Shown here: positions 39,026 to 46,717 of the stretch, piece by piece
How the letters are laid out: each line of letters starts with the position of its first letter
Position numbering within the stretch: position 1 is the stretch's first letter
Origin: Pseudomonadota bacterium
Lineage (GTDB): Bacteria; Desulfobacterota; Desulfovibrionia; Desulfovibrionales; Desulfovibrionaceae
DNA: 64,000 nucleotides
Reading direction: 5' to 3'
NCBI GenBank assembly: GCA_018816865.1
Contig: JAHIUW010000011.1
Location: 62,001 to 126,000, forward strand
Translations under genes and position numbers: made by a program
Notes under the pieces: model-generated
What the model saw: the letters and a program-made list of their open reading frames with translations, nothing else
Database searches by the model: none
Told to the model about the DNA's origin: nothing

Positions 39026-39793
39026 ATGACCGACAAAACAACCGAGCCTACAATCGTCCCGGCCAAAGACTTCTGGGACAGGCTGACCGACTACGATCAG
39101 GAGATCATGTCCATCTTCGCCACGGAACAGAACGTGGTGATTGATGCCCTCGCTGCCGTTCCAGACAAGGCGTCCAAGACAGTGGCCGACTTCGGCTGTG
39201 GCGTTGGCAATAGCTTCGTCCACCTGAAGGACTTCCGCACGGTCTACGCAGTGGACTACTCCGAGAACATGCTGGAACTTGCCCGCAAGCAACGCCAACC
39301 CAATGTTGAACTCATGCAGGGTGACATCGTGGAGACCCGGTTGCCCGAACCGTGCGATCTCACGCTGGCCCTCGCCTCCGTGATGCCCGAGAACCTCGTC
39401 CACTTTCATGCCATTATCCAGAATCTTGTGACCAATACCGCCGAGAATGGTTCCATTTTCATGGCGCTACCCTCGTTGGAATCCCGCACCTTCGGTTATC
39501 AACTGGAGGTGGAAATTCAGGCGCAAAAAGGCCGTGATCCCGTGCAGATCATGAATTCACTCATGGAGCAGATCACGCTCTACCAGTTCAATCCCTTGGG
39601 CTACATGCTTACCGATGGGGGCATGATGCAAAAGGCTTGGCTGCGGGAGGAAATAGAATTCCGACTGTCTGAATACGGATTTCGGGCGGTGAACATCCAC
39701 AAGTTCGAGGTGGAATGGGAGCGTCAGGTCAAGCGTCCCGACATGAAGCATTTGCCGCGCCACTGGCTGTGGTTCGTCGAGATTCAAACATAA
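39026..39793 (+). CDS. Class I SAM-dependent methyltransferase
   Basis: 255 residues. SAM motif I VADFGCGVGNS near residue 53, motif II acid in VYAVDYSENML, and a C-terminal domain with no recognised specificity. Small-molecule or quinone/biosynthetic methyltransferases look like this. Start at 39026 (AAGAGA upstream). It is divergent from the luxR pair and upstream of a TPR lipoprotein (18-base gap), so it is a candidate target of the LuxR proteins. Substrate unknown. Confidence 0.82.
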   Translation: MTDKTTEPTIVPAKDFWDRLTDYDQEIMSIFATEQNVVIDALAAVPDKASKTVADFGCGVGNSFVHLKDFRTVYAVDYSENMLELARKQRQPNVELMQGDIVETRLPEPCDLTLALASVMPENLVHFHAIIQNLVTNTAENGSIFMALPSLESRTFGYQLEVEIQAQKGRDPVQIMNSLMEQITLYQFNPLGYMLTDGGMMQKAWLREEIEFRLSEYGFRAVNIHKFEVEWERQVKRPDMKHLPRHWLWFVEIQT

Positions 39794-39811
39794 CCTCCGA
39801 GGGGGAGAATC

Positions 39812-40486
39812 ATGAAGAAGAGCACGAAAATCAAAGCTGGAGTCGGCGTCGCCGCCGTAGGCGCTTCTCTGTTGTTCAATGGCTGCGTGACGCCAGCCAA
39901 TGCCGGATGGTTTGAGGCTCCGCCTTCCAAGGTTGCCGAGCGGGCCCTGGAGCATGGCAAGCTCGCGGCCAGGATGGGCGACGAGGCTGAGGCCAAGGCG
40001 GCCTTTGAGAAGGCGCGGGAGAACTACGCCAAGGCCATGGAGAGCAAGCCCGGCTGGCGGTCCATTGCCCTCGGCTATGCCGAGGCCTGTGTCCGGACCG
40101 GGGAATATGCCGAGGCCGCCAAGGTCTGCGAGGGGCTGATCTCCACTAACCGGGCAGACGACGTACCTTATGCCTTCGCCTTTGCTGGTGTGGCCTACGC
40201 CAAGATGGGTGAGACCCAAAAGGCCGCCGAAATGCTGGACAGCACACCTTCCGTCACTGGAAAAGATGTCGTTGCCAAAGCCGCCAAGGTGCAGGCCGTT
40301 GCCCTGCGTGGCGGTGTTGCCGATGCAGATATGGTACTCACCAGCATTGATAATGCCATGCTCGCTCAGACGGCCAACAACAGCAGAAATCATGATGGCA
40401 GCCAAGGTGAAAGCGGTGACTCTGGCGGGTCAGGTGGGTCCGGCGCAGGTGCAGGTGCAGGGGGTGGGGGTGGGCCAACGATTTAG
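39812..40486 (+). CDS. Exported TPR protein, probable lipoprotein
   Basis: 224 residues. Signal peptide with LFNGC at residues 21-25 (lipobox-like); a signal peptidase I site (ANA-G) is the alternative. TPR-like repeats rich in Ala, Lys and Glu fill about 40-160. The C-terminus from about 190 is a low-complexity Ser/Gly stretch. Ribosome site GAGGGGG. Probably co-transcribed with the methyltransferase. Function unknown. Confidence 0.7.
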   Translation: MKKSTKIKAGVGVAAVGASLLFNGCVTPANAGWFEAPPSKVAERALEHGKLAARMGDEAEAKAAFEKARENYAKAMESKPGWRSIALGYAEACVRTGEYAEAAKVCEGLISTNRADDVPYAFAFAGVAYAKMGETQKAAEMLDSTPSVTGKDVVAKAAKVQAVALRGGVADADMVLTSIDNAMLAQTANNSRNHDGSQGESGDSGGSGGSGAGAGAGGGGGPTI

Positions 40487-41067
40487 GGTCATTCCTAGGG
40501 GTCGCTGTCCACGCCCCAGATGATTGGTGACGAATGGCACCAAATCCGGATTTTCGAATCAGTACGGTTTGATATGCGGTCCGCGACAGCACCACCATAG
40601 CCTCCTTTTGACATACACTCCAAGCCGCCTCGCCAAAAAGCGAAGCGGCTCTTTCTTTTCCCAACACACATAGCACCCGTCCACAGCTCAACTCCGAAAG
40701 TTGCGACGGCAAGGCATCTGATACGATCTTTCAACCATCTCAGGCACGGGGGAAGTACGGCTTTTCGGCGTAGAACGCGTACAAGTTTTGACTAGTTTTA
40801 ACAAAAAACCTTGAACAGCAAGCGTTTTCAAACAGTTCTTCCAAAATGGGGGTACTGGAATGGTGCCCCCAACATGAGCCGCACCGCTCGTTGTAGCCAT
40901 TTTGACAGGGAGAGGTGTCAGGCGATTTTTTCCTATGGCAAACACCCTACCCTGGCGACATATCCACCTTCTTTCGAGCTTATTGCCTCCAAAGAAACAC
41001 GGGCCGCTACAGCCACATCAGCCAGGGCAATCCCAGTGCGACCCAAGACAGACAAATCAGGCAAAAC
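40487..41067. other. Gene-free stretch in the island
   Basis: About 580 bases between convergent genes. Apart from the hairpin at 40623-40660 I see no gene; the open frames have no ribosome sites or recognisable products. Confidence 0.6.
40623..40660 (+). terminator. Rho-independent terminator
   Basis: Eleven-base arms AGCCGCCTCGC/GCGAAGCGGCT with one mismatch, followed by CTTTCTTTTC. Probably ends the methyltransferase-TPR transcript. Confidence 0.7.
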
Positions 41068-42444
41068 CTAGTCAATCACCGGGTAAGCGCCCCACTCCGT
41101 GTAAAAGGCCTCCCGCATGGCCTCGACAAGGTCGTCTTCGTGCTGCTTCTGGACGATGAAGCTGTCATGCACGGGCAGGCATGGAATCCCCTTGTCGACC
41201 AACGACGAAAGCACCTTGTCGGCAACCTTGGAATCCCAGTACTGGAGTTTGGTTCCCATGCCCGAGCCGATGTACTTGGCGATCTTCGGATGCGCGTCGT
41301 CGATACACTGGAACACGTCATCAAGGTCTAGCATGTTGAGCCTGTCCTTGGCCTTGTCAGAGAGCTTGTCGTTGTCGCGTGACTTCTTGCGAATGGCTCC
41401 CTTTGCCTTCTCTCGCGTCTTGGCATTAAGCAGGATCAAGAAGCAGAATTTGACAATGGTGCGCATGATTGACTCGCCAGCATACGACGGCAGCACGTAA
41501 GGGTCACCCGCTGGCGGCTTCCCTGTTTCGTGGAGGTAGAGCATCGTCGGATGCATGGCCTTGTAATCGCGCTCAACAGTCTCCTCGCCGTTGATCTTGA
41601 TGCGCTGGCGAGCTTCTTTCGGGGCGACCTCCCACCAGCCGCCGTAAAACCGCCCTCCTCTCTCAAAATTCACGTTGAACACTCTGTGTAGAGTCTGGAG
41701 ATCAGTGTCGAGTTCGGGGTCTCCACTATCGCGATGCTTGCGGTTGATTTTGGCGATCTCTTCTGTAGTAAGTGGACAGCTAATCTTGGTCTTCGCCAGA
41801 AGCTCATTGATCTTGCGCAGGTGGTTGCGCATGCCAATCACCTTCGTTGAGTCTTGCTTCTTTCCGGCAGATTTGCCGTACTCTTTGTTCTTACCATTCT
41901 CGTCGCGGAGGGAGATCAACTCCCGATCCGGCTGGCGGTAGGTCTTGATCGGGCCGAGCTTGTCGAAAAGGCTAGTAAGCTTCTCCGTAGGACGCATGCG
42001 TGAACTTCGGTTGCTCTCTGGGTGAGCTTTGTCGTTGTTGCCAATGAAGTGATCAAGAAAACCAAGCTTAACCAGTTCGTCCACGGCGTGCGTCATTGGT
42101 TTCAGTTCGATGAACATGCACTTGTATCTGGATCGTGCAGCGTAATCCTTCTGTCTGCGGCTGTATGCCGTCCACAAGCCAGGATCGGCCTTATGGTTGA
42201 CGAACAAGTTGATGAGGATCACCCGCAGCGTGCGTTCGCATCGGCTGTCGCTCACACGGTCGACCTTTCCAGTAAGCTTGTAGAAATCACTGGTGAGAGC
42301 CTTGATCTCTGGGTAGTCCGACCAACGATGGACGTCGAAAACCCGGCTGTAGCCGGGGTGATCGTTTATAACGCCTGTGTCTGATGGATGTTCCGCGATA
42401 AATCGCGCCAGTTCTTCTTGTATCTCGTGTGTAATCGTTGACAT
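41068..42444 (-). CDS. Compact protein with family-A-polymerase-like motifs, function unknown
   Basis: 458 residues. The C-terminal 200 residues carry three motifs in the order of single-subunit (family A/T7-like) polymerases: D-Y-x3-H in VERDYKAMHPTMLY (about 291, motif A), R-x3-K in RTIVKFCFLILLNA (about 327, motif B or O-helix) and VHDS in CLPVHDSFIV (about 423, motif C). A conserved GGRFYGGWW block lies ahead of motif A. No exonuclease or primase domain is visible and the protein is far smaller than PolA. Similar proteins occur, to my recollection, in alphaproteobacterial islands as hypotheticals. Activity is inference. Confidence 0.65.
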   Translation of the reverse strand: MSTITHEIQEELARFIAEHPSDTGVINDHPGYSRVFDVHRWSDYPEIKALTSDFYKLTGKVDRVSDSRCERTLRVILINLFVNHKADPGLWTAYSRRQKDYAARSRYKCMFIELKPMTHAVDELVKLGFLDHFIGNNDKAHPESNRSSRMRPTEKLTSLFDKLGPIKTYRQPDRELISLRDENGKNKEYGKSAGKKQDSTKVIGMRNHLRKINELLAKTKISCPLTTEEIAKINRKHRDSGDPELDTDLQTLHRVFNVNFERGGRFYGGWWEVAPKEARQRIKINGEETVERDYKAMHPTMLYLHETGKPPAGDPYVLPSYAGESIMRTIVKFCFLILLNAKTREKAKGAIRKKSRDNDKLSDKAKDRLNMLDLDDVFQCIDDAHPKIAKYIGSGMGTKLQYWDSKVADKVLSSLVDKGIPCLPVHDSFIVQKQHEDDLVEAMREAFYTEWGAYPVID

Positions 42445-42787
42445 TATGCTATTCCTGTAATGATAAATATAGAGACTAGATCAATACAAGTAGATAATAA
42501 TATAAACAAGAAAGATAAACAAAAAAGTAGGTTCCCTGTCATTACTGGTATACATGAACTAGATTATCTAACAACAGCATACGTTTTCACTGTTCTGTTC
42601 ATGTCTGTAGTGCTACAGCAAGGAGCAGACTTTATGCCAATACATTGGGTTCAATGAAAAACTGCATTCCAGACCCTGCGCGGTCCGTTTCAACTCTGGC
42701 CCGACCTTAGTCGCAAAAGCATCTAAACAGCCCACAGAGGGCGCGTGAGGGCGTTCTGGAGGCATGTCAGAGGCTGAAGCCGTGCGC
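42445..42787. other. AT-rich gene-free region with inverted repeats
   Basis: Markedly AT-rich up to about 42620. Holds ACATGAAC (42552-42559) and its inverse GTTCATGT (42597-42604), directly followed by the palindrome CTGTAG-TG-CTACAG (42605-42618). It should contain the promoter of the polymerase-like gene and possible operators. The 65-codon frame at 42460 has no ribosome site. Confidence 0.5.
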
Positions 42788-43144
42788 CTACTCAAGGCCA
42801 CCCTTCGCGTCGTCGTAGAACTGTGCGATTGCCGTCTCAACAATCTCCCGGCGAGTTCGTGTGTGCTGCATCTCCTCGACGAGTTCGTCGAGCTTCTGTG
42901 TGGCGTGCTTGCCCAGTATTACTACGGCCTGATCGCTTTCGTCCTTGAGGTGTTTACGCATGGTTTCCAGTGTGAGGATCGCCTGCTCAATTATCTTGCT
43001 CTGGGTCAGATTGGGATGCCGTTGTTTGAAATCGTCGAGGACAGCCGCCGCATTGGGTCCCAACGTGGCCTTGACAATTCGCCCGCCCCTCTCTTTGAGA
43101 CGTTCTTCATACTCTGCCTGTCGATCTTTCTGGGACTTGCCCAT
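42788..43144 (-). CDS. Double ribbon-helix-helix protein
   Basis: 118 residues. Two successive regions have RHH character: residues about 20-60 (strand RIVKATLG then two helices) and about 70-112 (strand QAVVILGK then two helices). Ordinary RHH repressors dimerise to make one DNA-binding unit; here both could lie on one chain. ATG 43144 has GGAG upstream and is preferred to the in-frame 43159. It is upstream of, and co-directional with, the polymerase-like gene, so it may regulate it. Copy-control, excisionase or relaxosome-type roles are all possible. Confidence 0.65.
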   Translation of the reverse strand: MGKSQKDRQAEYEERLKERGGRIVKATLGPNAAAVLDDFKQRHPNLTQSKIIEQAILTLETMRKHLKDESDQAVVILGKHATQKLDELVEEMQHTRTRREIVETAIAQFYDDAKGGLE

Positions 43145-43252
43145 GCTCTTCTCCGTCAATCCTTATATTTGAATTTGCGAACTACTGCCGTCAGCCCATA
43201 CGTGAAATCGGCTGCTATCCATACAAAGGCTAGTCAGTGCTGACAAGAGCAA

Positions 43253-43271
43253 TGACAGCAAAAAGCTGTCA
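43253..43271. promoter_or_regulatory. Hairpin/operator upstream of the RHH gene
   Basis: Perfect inverted repeat TGACAGC-AAAAA-GCTGTCA, with further GCTGACA copies on both sides (43239, 43274). It is about 110 bases upstream of the RHH start and is a plausible RHH binding site. Confidence 0.45.
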
Positions 43272-43491
43272 GAGCTGACATTCCTGCCTTGCGTCGTGAT
43301 CAGTATTTTGGTGGTGTTGCCCAAGGGTGGAGGGCACCCAAACTTACCCCACAAACGCTGTGGCTTGCTACTGGCCTAGTCATGACGGTAGCACACAGCA
43401 ACACCCTCCAGAAGGTCACCACGATGCGTTTGACAACCAACCCCTGACCGAATAGTTTTTCGCTATCGTCGCTCGCCTATGGGGTCAGCAG

Positions 43492-43518
43492 GCGGATACA
43501 CACGGCGGATACACAAAG
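43492..43518 (+). repeat. Right arm-type repeats (candidate integrase sites)
   Basis: GCGGATACACA (43492-43502) and GCGGATACACAAAG (43505-43518), similar to the repeats at 33431-33468 and at a similar distance from the att site. Confidence 0.6.
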
Positions 43519-43574
43519 AAATTTAAAGCATTGTTATTCAGGCACTTACGTCGTTGTGGTGGAGATGATTAGCT

Positions 43575-43592
43575 TCTCTTCATCTCCACCAC
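43575..43592 (+). repeat. attR of the genomic island (18-bp direct repeat)
   Basis: Exact copy of 33351-33368. Confidence 0.9.
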
Positions 43593-43599
43593 GATTCCC

Positions 43600-43627
43600 A
43601 AGGCCCGCATTGCTGCGGGCCTTTTCC
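43600..43627 (+). terminator. Original tRNA-Ala terminator, displaced by the island
   Basis: Nine-pair stem AAGGCCCGC/GCGGGCCTT followed by TTT, seven bases after attR and not preceded by any gene on this strand. In an empty site it would directly follow tRNA-Ala. Confidence 0.75.
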
Positions 43628-43975
43628 ATTGCCCCCCCTTTGGTGGCTGCATTCGATCCCTGTTGCTGGTCATCGCCACCTCCCGCAAAGAACACCCTGC
43701 CCATATATTTTTGCAAAAATTTCATACATTCTTCAACGACCTTGTTTCTCCGTCTCTGAGCAATAATAAATTACGCACAATATCTCCTTAGTATTTTGCG
43801 AATCGCACAATATTTAGCATCGCCATTGCTGATATCACAAAAAACTCGCCTCACAACGACCCTGCGAGTTTAGGCCCGGCCCGCTTGACACGCGGGGGCA
43901 CAGCAGGCAACTTCAGCTAATTCCGGACACATTCATGACATGACCCAAACCCTGTTTGCGCAGCACGGCGGACAC
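43628..43975. other. Intergenic region upstream of the regulator
   Basis: No gene is seen. It contains a TTGACA at 43885-43890 without a convincing -10, and the site AATTCCGGACACATTC at 43919-43934 that resembles the palindrome arm at 45280. Confidence 0.55.
43919..43934 (+). promoter_or_regulatory. Half-site similar to the 45280-45314 palindrome
   Basis: AATTCCGGACACATTC versus AATTACGGACAGATTC at 45281-45296: 14 of 16 positions agree. Located ahead of the regulator gene; suggests autoregulation. Confidence 0.5.
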
Positions 43976-45259
43976 ATGAAGATTGGTTGCATCGGCCCCT
44001 CCGACTCCATCGCCATCGTTCAAGAAGCGATCGGTCGCTGTTGCCCTGAAATCACCCTGCACACCTACATCCGGGAACGGGCCGCCGACTCCTGGGAGGT
44101 TCTGGAGCAGTGCCAGCGCGAGACCCAGGGCATCCTGTTCAGCGGCATCGCCGTGCAGGAAGAAGCCAAATCCCGCGGGACCGTCACCCTTCCCCATGAA
44201 CACCTCCCCCGCGGGGCCTACAGCCTGCTGCGGGTCCTCTCGGAGATGCAGCGCAGCGGACTCAATTCCAGAAGAGTCAGCTTCGACGTGGTCAGCGACG
44301 ACATCTTGGTGGAGGTGGTCAAGGAATTCGGTGTGGAGTTCGAGTCGATCCACTCCATGCCCTTTGCCCTGCACCATCGCGAAGAGGACTACCAACAGCG
44401 CCACGAGGAGCTCTACGCGGCGGGCAAGATCGACGCCATTGCCACGGGCTTTGGCTACATCTACAAGAATCTGAAGCACAAGGGCCTGCCCGTGTTCCGG
44501 CTCTATGCCAGCACCTTACAGATCCGCGACACCCTGAAACAGCTCGAGGCCAAGATCAACGCCCAGAGCCTGCGCTCGGCGGGCATCGCCATCCAGCTTA
44601 TCAAGCTCAAATCCATCACCCGCAGCTCCATCAACCAGTACGACGACATGAAGAACGGCGGCGTTTTCTACCTGGAACTGCTGGAATACGTGCGCGCCAT
44701 CCAGGGCAGCCTCTTCAACTTCGGGACAGAGGAATACGTCATCTTCGCCACCAGGGGCATCATCGAAGGCCAGCCCCACCAGGACCAATTCAAGCGTCTG
44801 TTGGCCTGGGGCCGCCAACGCAACATCATTTTCGCCTCCGGCATCGGCATCGGGGCCACGGCCTTTGAAGCCGAAAAATCCGCCCGCAAGGCCCTGAACA
44901 ACGCCATGCAGCTGGCCGATGGCGGCTTCTTCATTGTCGAGGGCAAATCCATCCGTGGTCCCATCGGTGAGCTGGACGAACTGCAATACAAGACCCACGT
45001 GGTGGATTCACGCATCCTGAAGATGGCCAAGCAGATCGGTATCAGCCCCAGCTATCTCGACAAGATCAAGGAACTCATGGCCAAGACCCAAAAGGACACC
45101 TTTGATGCGGCCGACCTGGCGACGCACCTGGGCATCGGCCAGCGAAGCGCCCGGCGCCTGCTCAAGAAATTTCTGGACAGTGGCTACGCAGAGTTAAACG
45201 GGGTCGAGGCCTCCCGCCATGTGGGCAGGCCCAAGAGATTGGTTCGGATTCTGATTTAG
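43976..45259 (+). CDS. Transcriptional regulator of the DUF3100/M20 operon (predicted)
   Basis: 427 residues. N-terminal ~190 residues are a Rossmann-like sensing region (MKIGCIGPSDS). The middle (about 200-320) looks like a degenerate GGDEF-type domain with the ASGIGIGATAFEAEKSARKAL segment, as in CdaR-like regulators. The C-terminus has an HTH (DAADLATHLGIGQRSARRLLKKFLDSGYAEL, about 380-410). It directly precedes the transporter/amidohydrolase operon, and a similar DNA site lies before itself and before that operon. ATG 43976 is preferred; 43940 is also possible. Confidence 0.7.
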   Translation: MKIGCIGPSDSIAIVQEAIGRCCPEITLHTYIRERAADSWEVLEQCQRETQGILFSGIAVQEEAKSRGTVTLPHEHLPRGAYSLLRVLSEMQRSGLNSRRVSFDVVSDDILVEVVKEFGVEFESIHSMPFALHHREEDYQQRHEELYAAGKIDAIATGFGYIYKNLKHKGLPVFRLYASTLQIRDTLKQLEAKINAQSLRSAGIAIQLIKLKSITRSSINQYDDMKNGGVFYLELLEYVRAIQGSLFNFGTEEYVIFATRGIIEGQPHQDQFKRLLAWGRQRNIIFASGIGIGATAFEAEKSARKALNNAMQLADGGFFIVEGKSIRGPIGELDELQYKTHVVDSRILKMAKQIGISPSYLDKIKELMAKTQKDTFDAADLATHLGIGQRSARRLLKKFLDSGYAELNGVEASRHVGRPKRLVRILI

Positions 45260-45279
45260 GGGAAAAATCAATTTAGGCG

Positions 45280-45314
45280 CAATTACGGACAGATTCTCGT
45301 CGTGTCCGTAATTG
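45280..45314. promoter_or_regulatory. Perfect 12-bp inverted repeat before the DUF3100 operon
   Basis: CAATTACGGACA (45280-45291) and TGTCCGTAATTG (45303-45314) around 11 bases. No T tract follows, so an operator is likelier than a terminator. Related to the half-site at 43919. Confidence 0.65.
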
Positions 45315-45460
45315 TCCTGACCGCCATTGGGTCCCGCCGGGGTATGCGGAGATCAGACCGGGGCGGACAGGAGGATGGTTCATCTTCCGGCTGGGGAAAT
45401 GAACCAAGATCGCAATGCACGGCACTCGTAGTCCTTGCACTGCAATAACAGGAGGTAGTT

Positions 45461-46261
45461 ATGAGTGATGCTGTCAAAAACGTGAAGCTGCATCTGATCG
45501 TTCTGGGGATGATTGTCGCGGCGGAACTGATCGGAATCATTGCTTTCAAGGTAGGACCCGGGAAACTCGTCCTCTTGCCCATGTTCTACGCGATGTTCAT
45601 GGGCATCTTCATGGGCCCTAAATTCACCAAAATCTTCAACGAAAAAGAGATGACCCAGGCCAGCACCCTTGTGGGACTGACCCTGCTGTTGCTCATGGCC
45701 AGATACGGCACCCTCGTGGGTCCCAAATTCAATGAAATCCTCAAGGCCGGTCCCGCCCTGATCCTGCAGGAATTCGGCAACATCGCCACCGCCATCGTCG
45801 GCGTACCCCTTGCCATCTACTTGGGCCTCAAACGGGAATCCATCGGTGCCGCGCACTCCATCGCGCGCGAGCCCAACGTCGCCCTCATCGGCGACATCTA
45901 TGGCCTGGATTCGGCCGAAGGCCGTGGCGTGATGGGTGTCTACATCTGTGGCACCGTGTTCGGCACGATCTTCTTCGGGTTGATGGCCTCGTTCATGGCC
46001 GCCTACCACATTTTCCACCCTTACGCCCTGGCCATGGCCTCCGGCGTCGGCAGCGCCAGCATGATGACCGCTTCCATCGGCAGTCTGAGCGCCGCGTATC
46101 CCGAACTGGCCGAGAATATCCAGGCCTTCGGCGTTGCCAGCAACACCCTCTCCGGCATTGACGGGGTCTACATGTCGCTGATTCTGGCCCTGCCCATCTC
46201 GAACAAGCTCTACACCTACCTCTACAAACTCAAGTACAAGACCAGCGAGGGGAACGTCTAA
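45461..46261 (+). CDS. DUF3100 family membrane protein (putative transporter subunit)
   Basis: 266 residues with about eight membrane segments and the conserved REPNVALIGDIYGL segment near residue 137. It resembles the DUF3100 family, integral membrane proteins of unknown activity. Its stop shares a base with the next gene's ATG (TAATG), and an M20 amidohydrolase follows, suggesting import of an N-acyl or peptide-like substrate. Good ribosome site (GGAGG). Transport is inferred from topology and context. Confidence 0.78.
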   Translation: MSDAVKNVKLHLIVLGMIVAAELIGIIAFKVGPGKLVLLPMFYAMFMGIFMGPKFTKIFNEKEMTQASTLVGLTLLLLMARYGTLVGPKFNEILKAGPALILQEFGNIATAIVGVPLAIYLGLKRESIGAAHSIAREPNVALIGDIYGLDSAEGRGVMGVYICGTVFGTIFFGLMASFMAAYHIFHPYALAMASGVGSASMMTASIGSLSAAYPELAENIQAFGVASNTLSGIDGVYMSLILALPISNKLYTYLYKLKYKTSEGNV

Positions 46262-46716
46262 TGACAAAACTCAACCTTATCGAATCGTTCGTCTTTCTCG
46301 TCTTCGTCAGCGTCATGACCCTCGTCGGAAACCTCGTTGGCTTCCACAACGGCATCATCGAGTCCATCCCGGGGATGCTCGTGCTGCTTCTGCTCTGCGT
46401 GGCAGGCGTGGCCACGAACAAGTTCATCTTCAAGAAGATCCCTTCGGTGCTGTTCGTCATCACTTACGGCGTGATCATCTCGCTTCCAGCCTTTCCGTAT
46501 TCCGCCGAGGTGAATGCCGCCGTCGCCAAGGTCAATTTCCTGGCCCTGACCACACCCATCCTGGCCTACGCAGGTATTGCCATCGGCAAGGACCTGGCCT
46601 CGTTCAAGAAAACCGGGTGGAGAATCGTGGTGGTCAGTATCTTCGTCATGATCTCGACCTACGTGGCCTCGGCTGCCATTGCCCAGGCCGTCCTGAAATA
46701 CATGGGGGACATCTAA
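46261..46716 (+). CDS. Small membrane protein, partner of the DUF3100 protein
   Basis: 151 residues, four membrane segments, no soluble domain. It begins on the last base of the DUF3100 stop codon, so the two are stoichiometrically coupled and probably form one membrane complex. No named family recognised. One base separates it from the amidohydrolase start. Confidence 0.75.
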   Translation: MTKLNLIESFVFLVFVSVMTLVGNLVGFHNGIIESIPGMLVLLLLCVAGVATNKFIFKKIPSVLFVITYGVIISLPAFPYSAEVNAAVAKVNFLALTTPILAYAGIAIGKDLASFKKTGWRIVVVSIFVMISTYVASAAIAQAVLKYMGDI

Positions 46717-46717
46717 G

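Larger units (their letters stand above)
33351..43592. mobile_element. 10.2-kb genomic island integrated in tRNA-Ala
   Basis: Bounded by the 18-bp direct repeats, with a tyrosine integrase adjacent to attL, lower GC and accessory gene content throughout. Cargo: AbiEii-like pair, serine recombinase, two LuxR-type regulators, methyltransferase, TPR lipoprotein, polymerase-like protein, double ribbon-helix-helix protein. No relaxase or conjugation genes are seen, so it is integrative but not obviously self-transmissible. Confidence 0.9.

Noticed and set aside
42460-42657. 65-codon plus-strand frame in the AT-rich island region
   Set aside because: No ribosome site, AT-driven composition, and it overlaps the likely promoter region of the polymerase-like gene.
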